A DNA stretch of 64,000 nt. Source: Siphonodentalium dalli (taxonomy: Eukaryota; Mollusca; Scaphopoda; Gadilida; Siphonodentaliidae). Within the stretch, counting starts at the first letter, position 1; every line of letters begins with the position of its first letter. The translations under genes were made by a program, and so were the position numbers. Positions 55,972 through 64,000 of this stretch are shown in pieces. The stretch spans positions 129,964,754-130,028,753 of the forward strand of contig CP136061.1 of assembly GCA_032622095.1 (NCBI GenBank). The letters run 5' to 3'. The notes under the pieces were generated by a model. It saw only the letters and a list, made by a program, of their open reading frames with translations, was not told the DNA's origin and did not search any database.

Positions 55972-56444
55972 TTAATATCGTTTCACCCGCCAGGCCATAT
56001 ATCACAACAAATACCCTATAGCTGTCCGATTTCACACTATTAAACCACCGCCTGTACGTTTCCTATACAAATGTACCATAATCCAGTTAGATATGAACCA
56101 CGTGCCCATGAAAATGTGGTTTTGATGGCAGGTGTCGTCTTCCTAAATACATATTATGGACTTGTTCGAATTAAGTGTTAAGGCGTTATTCCAACCTGGG
56201 GAATGACATCGCCGAAAATTTCAAACAAATCGACATATATATTGCAGTATGCAATATAACAACTTTGAGCAAGATTATTCTCAATTTCTATTTGATCACG
56301 CATCCAGATTGTTTCACATCACTTTAACACGTTTCGAATATTTGTCGGCATAGCCCAGTGCCCAGGCCAACAAACGTATTTGGTATACGAATTGAGTCAC
56401 GGTACGAGACTGTCAGCATATCAAACATTCCAATGCTCGTCTCT
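55972..56444. other. Diverged repeat accompanying D elements
   Basis: Words at 56200-56330 match 43540-43840 (see there). Otherwise no feature. Confidence 0.4.
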
Positions 56445-56510
56445 GATAAAGAGCGTCCATGCTGATGTTGCCCAAAATTGGTCGTTAATAAAGAGCGTTT
56501 TCAATGAAGG
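56445..56510 (+). repeat. Interspersed repeat I, copy 6
   Basis: 'gataaagagcgtccatgctg' and 'cgttaataaagagcgttttc', matching 47055-47125. Confidence 0.6.
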
Positions 56511-57429
56511 TCGTATTTCAAAGTAAAACTGATGGAAGATTGTGTCGATTTTCGCGATGGATGTGCGAAGATGGTTCACTGGGGCTCAGCTGCGATCAAA
56601 GAATCAGTTCATTTCCGATTTTGCGCGATGATTCGTTTCGGTTACGCGCTTATTCGTTCCCGATTTTTAAACACGGTCTTTCACGCTTCAGAAAGTTTTT
56701 GCGCTCGAATTTTGAAATTATGACTGAAAGGTAAGCACCTAAAATGTTTTATCGAACAATGAAGTTGATAATATGTATGAGGTATACCGGAATGGGTCAT
56801 TTTCGTAGTAAAAAATCGCAACCAATTAATAAAAAAAAAATGCATGTGATTTCCCATAGCGAAATTCTCGTTGACACTAACATTTCCAGAGAAAATGAGA
56901 CGATTATTACGGAGTAAAACCATATACTTGATCCCCGTGAAGACATGAAAACATTTAGCACGAGTTAAATCATCGCCATTCTTGAGATATTTACCGTCGA
57001 ATATCAACTGAAAGAAGCGTTGATTTATTCGTGATTTCGAGGTTCCAATCATGTTCATTCCCTCTCAAAAGGCGATGATTCATTCCTGATTAGCAACTTC
57101 AATTCTTAGCGTGGCTGACTGTTACAATCGTGCAAATGACGACGCAACCGTCAAATTTGGCATCAAGGTAGACCACTGTCCACTCCATCTAATTTAATGA
57201 GAACGAGAACCCGAAATATCTCCATTTTTCAATGTTCCCAGCAAAATGGTGTCAGTTCCTATATATATACAAACATTTGAGGGGGGAATTGAGTTGATTC
57301 TGTTCAAAAAGAAACTAATGTGAGTCTGGTAAATGTTAAGTTTATTATCAGATTATGACATCTTACAAAATGGCTGCCAAAGTAGCCGTCGTTAATACCA
57401 TATATAGTTAATACCATATAATCAGCCAT

Positions 57430-58093
57430 TCATGATGGATCGGATATCTTCACTGATGAAGCGAGTATATTTGGGGCGATGGAATTGAACGAACAACAGT
57501 TTTCCAGCACACCTATCAAACCGCGTTCCGAGACCTTCCAGTGTGCTGAGTGTTCATACAGCTCTAAATAAAAGCAGAATTTGGCGCGCCGTGTGAAGCC
57601 TTGAAGGGGAAACACACAGAAACCGAAGATGACATCACCCAACACAGTACCGCTACCACAAATAAGTCATCCATATTATGTCATATGTGCCCAAAAACAT
57701 TCAACACAAAGAATGGTCTGCGGGTTCACATGAATGTGAAACATATAAAATACAAGCACAAATGTAACATATGCGAGAAGGTTATGTACACCAGAACCGA
57801 TATATAGAGACACACATGAACGTACATAACGGTAATACCCCATGTCAATGTTCAACACGCAAGAGGGAATTTACACAGAAGAAGACACCGAACCGCCATA
57901 TCCCAAGCCTGCCAGGGAGAGCAACTAGAATGTGGTCTGTGTGATGCGACATTCTCCACAAAACACATAAAGCGAATACACATGTATGCGTTCCAAACAC
58001 GGAGACTTGAAGTTCATGTGCGACGTGTGAGGTAAAGTGTCCAACGGGAAGCAGTCGTACCATCGCCATCGAAGAAACGCCCACGGAGGGAAG
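57430..58093 (+). pseudogene. Decayed C2H2 zinc-finger protein gene fragment
   Basis: Six finger remnants occur in order. (1) near 57533: 'FQCAECSYSSK' then a stop and 'KQNLARRV', with its histidines lost. (2) 57679-57744: 'CHMCPKTFNTKNGLRVH' then MNVKH, an intact C-x2-C-x12-H-x4-H finger. (3) 57763-57827: 'CNICEKVMYTRTDI', an extra TA dinucleotide, then 'ETHMNVH', which would give x12 and H-x3-H. (4) 'CQCSTRKREFTQKKT', with a shortened Cys pair. (5) 'CGLCDATFSTKHIKRIHMY'. (6) 'CDV', a TGA where the second Cys should be, then 'GKVSNGKQSYHRHRRNAH'. Upstream an acidic open stretch (SDIFTDEASIFGAMELNEQQ) may be the N-terminal part. Several stops and shifts mean it is not functional. Such proteins bind DNA in the nucleus; orthology is unknown. 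Confidence 0.8.
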
Positions 58094-58289
58094 GACTAAA
58101 TGTCTGAGTGTCCTATTGTCCTATATTGTTTTGACGATATGATAATATACATATATGTATACTGTGCGTTTGTGTTCTTACTCCGAATCAAAAAGCCACG
58201 TTCTTTCAAATGCAGTAACGTACTAACACTATAAGTTCATATTCTGCAACTTGTGATAGAGCACTTTTGACTCGTCCTTCCGATGATAT

Positions 58290-58520
58290 TCTCTCACACC
58301 CCGTGTTCCCTAATTGGATGGTTGATCAACACTTGTTCAAAAGGGTTGCATTTTTTTCGTGTATGTTTCTTCAAATTGTCCATGAGGTCAAAGTGGTGAC
58401 TCATGTAACGAATTGGTTCAGATTGATTGAGGTTAACTAAAGTTATCATCCGGAAAGTTAACGGACGGACATACGGACGGACGGACGGACCAATACTATA
58501 ATACGACACGTTTTTGAAGA
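58290..58520. repeat. Interspersed repeat with (GGAC)n core
   Basis: 'gtgactcatgtaacgaattg', 'gttcagattgattgaggtta', then 'gttaacggacggacatacgg' and (acgg)n at 58480-58497, 'aatactataatacgacacgt'. The layout resembles abundant invertebrate repeats with a GGAC microsatellite near the 3' end; only one copy is present in the window. Confidence 0.4.
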
Positions 58521-59266
58521 AAAAAACCGGGCGAATAAAAAATGTGTCTTTTGGCTAATCATATCGATTAATCGGTGACATTATATTAATACATCTTCAG
58601 TTTGGCGAAGATTTTGGGGCTGTAGCAAATAGTCGTTTCGAAGCCCAGATTTGATTTCAAATGCATCCGAATAACCTACCCTGAAAGGCTCTTTAATTCC
58701 AAATCTAAAAATTACAATGACAGCGATATTATCGAAAATTATCTGTCATATTTAGATGCTGATTCTCAATGCATCGAATAAGCGCACACCAGATTTGTCT
58801 GCCAATGAATAACCGCCTTGGGAGGAACGAATAACCGCCTGTCATGTATATTGTTTTACTCAGGAATACTCCCATAAGTATATATAATCAGATGAAAGTC
58901 TAAAAATTCCAGGTCAAGCTGTTAATGAACATTATAAAAATGACGACATATTCCCCGTTTTGATCCATTGTAAGATTTTATTACATTTGAAGTGGTCCAC
59001 GTGCTCCAAATTGTGTCGCACAACGCGTGATTTTAGCTTCATTTTTGTCTTCTGAAAAATTAGATATCACGAGGGACTCTTAATATACCGTCTGGTCTAT
59101 AACGATATATATACCCAATGGAATCGAAATATTTCTCATTCAATTTGGTTATAACTAGATACTCACCATTTTCGTCGTCGTTTCTCACAATTGTTTTCTT
59201 GATGACAAAGAAATCGAACTGAATCATCGCAAATATCGCGAACGAATCATCGCAAATAAGGCGAAG
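58521..59266. other. No recognisable feature (right part of Z)
   Basis: AT-rich, no coding or repeat signal beyond the right arm of Z. Confidence 0.4.
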
Positions 59267-59390
59267 GAACTTATTCTTTGATCGCAGCTGAGCCCCAGTG
59301 AAGTATATTTGTATTTGCCTGATAAGCTCAACATTAACTTACCTAAGTCGTATTTAAATTAGCGCATTTAAAAATAATACGACTCATAAG

Positions 59391-60128
59391 CAGGGACCCA
59401 ACTTTTGTTAAAATTATTAACAGTCGGAAATTTCATTCCTGACACAACACTAGCTGGAAATTTCACCCCAACAATAGGTTGAAATTGTTCTTGTAGTTTG
59501 ATTCTCAAAAAATTTGTTAGGGGTGGGTTTATTATTTTTGGACCAATATTTGCATATTTTCCTACTTTTGGTAAAATGAGACTGAAATGTCCATCAGTTG
59601 GAAATTTTCAACACTAATCTTGGCAAGCTTGTGTCCCTGGTCCGTCCGCCGTGGCCAGTCAAAAACTGCTAGGCCTAGTTAATAAATTTTGTTATTCCTA
59701 CATTTGGTCAAAATTGTCATTGGAATTGTCATGAGTTGGAAAATTTCTAACCTAAATGGGGTGTCAGGTTTGAAATATCCAACTCTAGGAAGGCTTGTGG
59801 CCAGTCTAGATGCTAGGATTTTGCGATGTTCTTACTCGAGAACCATGGTCGGCCCCGTGTGCCCTGCATGGTATCTCGCCTGTTGTCGTGAGCATTTGTC
59901 TGGAGATATAGACCACTAGATGTTCGGATTTATCCGATTTTAAGGTTAAAAAATCTGAATGTTCTCATATCGGGTATATAGAACCATGGTTCGCGAAATA
60001 GGTTACCAGGCCAGGGTGCAAATGGAATTTTGCAAAACTTGTGTTTGTTTATTCAATTAAGGGGGTGCAGTTGTAATTCCCAAGGTGGATACCCCCTCCC
60101 CAACTGAGACCCGCTAGCCACGTCCCTG
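59391..60128. mobile_element. hAT-like family A copy A9 (8-bp TSD CTCATAaG/CTCATAgG)
   Basis: Left tip 'cagggacccaacttttgt', right tip 'gctagccacgtccctg'. Flanks ctcataag (59383-59390) and ctcatagg (60129-60136) differ at one base. It is in the opposite orientation to A7: 'ggaaatttcattcctgacac', 'gttggaaattttcaacacta', 'tgtcattggaattgtcatga', 'gggtgcaaatggaattttgc'. 738 bp, non-coding. Confidence 0.9.
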
Positions 60129-60909
60129 CTCATAGGAAATGGCTATACACTAATTCTAGGCTGAAAGTGCGTCTCTCTATTCACAACCATGGGGTGACAC
60201 TGTGATCAAACAGTCTGAGTCACATTGTGCTTTTAAAATACACGCAACCAAGAGTTTTTGTTTTCAGAAGTCAGCAGCCTGTACTTTTACTTTAAACATA
60301 TTGTATTTGTAATAATACAAAGTGGATTGGGGCACAAGTTACATAACTTAATGAGCCCGGTGTACGTTGTTACACAATTACATAATTGACAAAGTGACAC
60401 AATAAGTAACTTATTTACAGTTGTGTGGAATGTGAGAGAATGGTGACTGGTGAAGGATGATCTTAGCTGATCGTTAGGAAAGGATTATGTAAGGTGGTGG
60501 GAGGTGCCAACGTCGATTGTGCTTATTTAAAACAATGTTATGGCCGAGCAAATACCAGGTCGAAAAAAAAAACAATAAACAACAATAAACATATTTATGT
60601 CCTACTTATTAATTAAGTTAATATCATTTGTCAAAACGTTTAGTTTCCGTAATAAAATGTTTTGAACAATTTCACATTTTGTTTTATATTTATGTTATGG
60701 AAGCCATAAAGTAAACCATTCATATGTGTTAATTCGAGTCCTTCTCTGTGTAACGAAAAATTTCTATTCGTTCTGATTGGTAAAGGGAACACATGAAAAG
60801 GTAATGATATGCATCTTCGCATTGATTGCCGCATGCAGCCTGTATATACGAGGTTGATGGGATTACTTCTTTCAACTTCAATTCCATGATGTCCATAAAT
60901 ATATATTAA
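60129..60909. other. No gene called; open minus frame at 60640-60905
   Basis: A minus-strand frame is open from the edge of B5 (60905) down to the TAA at 60640 (about 88 codons; ends 'NVKLFKTFYYGN'). It is unusually long for the local base composition and would have been cut by the B5 insertion, but I recognise no protein family. It could be the C-terminus of an old element-encoded protein or chance. Confidence 0.3.
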
Positions 60910-61380
60910 AGGCCCACTTAATTTTCGAACCCCCAGATTACATTATATAAAATATATGCCATATTATATATCATTTGAAAGAGGAAGCCCCAAAACATTG
61001 TATTATCAACTTATCCGGTGTAATAAACTGCGGACATGTTATTTTTGTTGAGTTGGCAACGCGTTTTGTCATCTAGATTTCAGTAAAAAGCAATATTATT
61101 TTCAATGCAGGAGGAATAACACTATATATTAAAGATAGAGTTCTTCCCCTTCCATTGGAAAAGTTTGAATTATGTTGCATTCTGGGATCATGAGGGGGGA
61201 AGTCATTCCATGATTTCAGCAGTTTCCTATTTCTTTTTGGGCGTCTTCTTAGACACAGATGTTTCAAATAGTGATGAATTATAGTATTTTAATCATATTT
61301 TATGGCATATATTGTTATTAAAACCGTATATCAAGTCACTATAAAAAAAATAATCGGCGACTCGAAAATTAAGTGGGTCT
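60910..61380. mobile_element. TTAA MITE family B, copy B5
   Basis: TTAA at 60906-60909 and 61381-61384; tips 'aggcccacttaattttcga' and 'tcgaaaattaagtgggtct'. At 471 bp it is uninterrupted and in the same orientation as B3, providing the empty site for the foldback inserted in B3 (ccccaaaacattgtattatc). Confidence 0.9.
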
Positions 61381-61384
61381 TTAA

Positions 61385-61851
61385 ATATCAGAATGATTAA
61401 TTGTACCATATAAGCATACATATTCACAACAAAAAGACGCAGTTGTGTTCCATTCGATGTATATTTTCTTCGATATTGTCTTTAATATAAACATGTATCT
61501 TGATGGATAATTAAAAACTTAAAGCAACATGGCGCAAAATACACCTAATAATATTCGCTTTTGAATTTTCCCGGTATCGAAATAGGTTAATATGTTCTTG
61601 GAAGCTCGAATGAGCTCACCATAAAGATAATTAAGTGCTATAATGTACATGTACCTATACATAAATACGCAATATAATACGGTAATTATAACTACTATTT
61701 TAGTTTGGTCCTATATTATCTCCGCCACTGTTGGATGGCGATTTCGCCGAATGACTATAACATGCTCTGTGAATTATACACTATATGTTAGGAAGATAAA
61801 TATTACTGTTATTGGTTTAAATTAACTGCGTACACCATTATCACAAAAACA
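61385..61851. other. No recognisable feature
   Basis: AT-rich spacer; 'gaattttcccggtatcgaaa' at 61563 resembles 'agttttcccgatatagaaat' at 23134 and may belong to a small repeat. Confidence 0.4.
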
Positions 61852-63046
61852 CTCAGGTAAAACATGGTTTACATGGCTCTACTCTGGTAAAATATGGTAA
61901 AGCCATGTAAACAATGATATATACTCACGGAAAAAAAATGTCAAGTCCATGTAAAAAGGACACACCATTGCATGGTCCATGTAAAGGTATGCTGTACCCC
62001 ACTTTACTCTCGTAAAATGAGGGTGAAACAGGACATACATTGTACATGGGTAAATAAAACCCATGTAAATCAGAACATACTCAAGTAAATTGTTGATGGA
62101 GTCACGATGTAACAGATTATACTATGGTAGGACCATGGTTTACATGGCTCTGTACTCAAAAAGTATAAGACCATGGTTTACATGGCTCTGTACTCAAAAA
62201 ATTATAATAAAAGCCATGTAAAGCCCACGTAAAAAGGACACACCTTGTAAATTCCAAGTATAGGTATGGGGTATACCACTTTACTCTCGTAAAATGGAGG
62301 TGAAATAGGACATACATGGATACAAACCCATGTAAATCAGAACGTATTCTTGTAAATTCTTGATAGAGTCATGATTATGTAACATATTGTACTTGATAAA
62401 ATCTTGGTTGAACGGGATATATTTTGATACCACCTTTTTAAAATCACTTCTGGTGAAAACCGCGCTTTAAAAACACTCTTCTTTTTTTTTCAGTTCTAAA
62501 TATCTCCGTTATTTAGTCAATATAGATGTATTCGGAGAAAACTAAAACACTCTTTAAACGCTTTACTTCAAAAATCGCCAGTTACTTCAAAACCTGGCGA
62601 TATAACCATGGTGCTCTTAACTCTTTATATGGGTTGCTTCCAGTCTGAGATGGATTTTATGATTCTATATCCCCTAGTAGCTAACAACACATCATGTGCT
62701 TTCGAATGAGGTGAGGAAATACCATACAATATTATACAAGTAATACAAGGGGAATGATACCATGAATCTTAGTCTTATTTCTGGACTAAAGTCTTTGAAG
62801 CAGTTTATACTTGATCTAAGTCTACCTTTATCACACAAAACGTATTTCAACCATGCAGGGACAAGAAATTATATGTGTGTATAATGTAAGTGGGGTACGT
62901 CAAGCCTTTGTTTGGAATATGTTATTTTTACATGGTCTTTACATGGCATTTACCATTTACCAGAGTATGTCATTGTCTATCTGACTTGACCATATTTTAC
63001 CAGAGTAAAGCCATGTAAACCATGGTTTACCTGACTTTACCACAGC
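61852..63046. mobile_element. Element U, inverted ends and inner tandem duplication ('catggtttacatggct')
   Basis: The left arm 61852-61900 (ctcaggtaaaacatggttta, catggct, tactctggtaaaatatgg) is inverse to 62990-63035. Inside, about 180-190 bp are repeated at 61947-62125 and 62215-62405 (aaaaaggacacacc, actttactctcgtaaaatg, gacatacat, cccatgtaaatcagaac, gagtca). Many 'catgtaaa' words occur on both strands. The right half (62410-62930) is unique. No ORF; class unknown. Confidence 0.7.
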
Positions 63047-64000
63047 AATTTACACAGACGTGATAATAACACATTTCTCAGCTGGGGTATCTTTTGTTAG
63101 ATTAAAATCATATCTTGTTCGTTAATCAGTGGAAAACAATTGTACCCGGTGCCATGCACAAAAGTTAACAGAATTGGTACATCTGTTACACGCCCAATCT
63201 AGCGGTCAGTTTCACGTCAGCCCTATACTTTTTTGTATCCATGTCAGCCCAATAATTCGTATTATCTCAATCATCAGGAGATTTTCAGCAAGTTATATAT
63301 GATAGTATTGAAACTGGCCATTTTGAAGCGTTAAATATTTTGTTATTGTATTTATATAGCTACTAATATTTCGACGGTAAAGCACTTGCTCATATATTTC
63401 ATGCCACATCTACAGGGGTGTGTAGGTGGTACCCTTCTCTATACCCACACATCTCGCGACCTGATTTCCAGGTTGTCCTACGTGACCTTTTTGGTGAAAA
63501 TGAGATATTGGTATTGTTGAACGCAGAATTTCATAGCGCTTCTAATGGTGGAAACGGGAAGTTCGTATTTTCACTTCTCGCGAAGATATCAGGCATTCTT
63601 TTCTGTCCGTTGTGCCTGAAATACAATGTATTTAACTTCCAGGTTGTCACATCTCATTTTAAGCATTATAGCCTTATTTCCACTTTGAACTGAAATTAAT
63701 TGAATACTATTTTAGCGACATAGGACATTGTGGAATTGAAGATATGCTTGGAACAAAATAGAATTGTCACAATTGCATGTGATGGGTAAGCACATTATTG
63801 CATAATTATAGGACAACATGGAATTGAATTGGGTTGTCATTACTGACGTATATATTTATATAATATCAGAATATACATGTAGTATGATTAACATCTGCAT
63901 AATTATAAATTATCCGTATGTGCCATGGGCTGAGATGACTGTAGCCCTCCCAAGACGTTTTGCAAGTTTTAAATTTTGACATTTTCGGGAAAAAGTCGGG
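63047..64000. other. No gene supported
   Basis: A plus-strand frame of about 90 codons (63418-63693) reads CRWYPSLYPHISRPDFQVV and onward and looks slightly protein-like, but it lacks a recognised domain and a convincing start. The remainder is AT-rich. Confidence 0.35.

Larger units (their letters stand above)
56575..59302. mobile_element. Inverted-repeat element Z containing zinc-finger remnants
   Basis: The arms 56575-56612 (ttcactggggctcagctgcg, atcaaagaatcagttc) and 59267-59302 are inverse with one or two mismatches. Weaker pairing continues inward ('gcgatgattcgtt' in both). No clean target duplication is visible. The 2.7-kb interior carries the C2H2 pseudogene (57430-58093), a GGAC-bearing repeat (58290-58520) and no transposase. 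It could be a DNA transposon that captured a gene fragment, or an inverted duplication around a pseudogene. Confidence 0.65.

Noticed and set aside
56504-56734. First exon with ATG and splice donor (gaaag|gtaagc) leading to the zinc fingers
   Set aside because: The donor matches the consensus, but the reading phase into the finger region is not compatible with any acceptor I could place, and the segment overlaps the inverted arm of Z.
63418-63693. 91-codon frame near the right end as an exon
   Set aside because: No domain recognised and no clear splice sites; cannot be supported.
1-64000. tRNA, rRNA or snRNA genes
   Set aside because: I scanned by eye for clover-leaf box motifs and conserved rRNA words on both strands and found none I could support; a covariance-model search would decide.

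Overview
This 64 kb window looks like AT-rich, repeat-dominated, non-coding DNA from an animal nucleus, most plausibly a marine invertebrate. The reasons are the absence of any long open reading frame, operon, rRNA or tRNA, together with an invertebrate-type LINE reverse-transcriptase remnant, a Helentron/pearl-like element with a (CTGT)n tract and ~150-bp core repeats, a decayed C2H2 zinc-finger gene, and many TTAA-, TAA- and 8-bp-TSD DNA transposons. A mollusc or other lophotrochozoan would fit, but the phylum cannot be settled from sequence reading alone. No intact protein-coding gene was found; nearly all short ORFs are chance frames or lie inside repeats.

Layout. 0-3 kb: direct repeats, an inverted-repeat element and a first hAT copy (family A) interrupted by a LINE 3' end. 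5.4-6.7 kb: a nested-palindrome element (X) and the C-terminal remnant of a LINE reverse transcriptase. 7-9.8 kb: a Helentron-like element. 11.7-17.4 kb: a nest of elements, with foldback K1 split by L (L itself holding a hAT copy), TTAA MITEs C1, B1, B2, B3 and B4, iteron element R and foldbacks. 18-25.7 kb: hAT copies, C2, and C3 split by a 3.8-kb long-TIR element. 26-34 kb: D elements (paired hairpins), a CACGTG minisatellite, a pure palindrome with a 9-bp TSD, and BB. 33.8-40.7 kb: the E family, a hAT copy with a perfect 8-bp TSD, and long-TIR element F flanked by G repeats. 41.6-47 kb: P, C4, D5, D6 and a 23-bp minisatellite. 47.2-49.3 kb: a 28-bp satellite and a 16-bp minisatellite. 49.8-55.6 kb: foldback K2 split by J, a 5.6-kb long-inverted-repeat element. 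56.6-59.3 kb: inverted-repeat element Z containing zinc-finger remnants. 59.4-64 kb: hAT A9, B5 and element U.

How the parts relate. The window is a layered record of transposon insertion. Several insertions are proved internally because an uninterrupted relative elsewhere in the window supplies the empty site: K1 and K2 are hit by different elements only about 15 bp apart, both with TAA duplications, and C3 and B4 are interpreted the same way. Four families (B, C, D, E) share the TTAA target, suggesting mobilisation by piggyBac-type transposase supplied from elsewhere. The D family is the most unusual system: a pair of ~75-bp hairpins carried between at least three different sets of terminal repeats.
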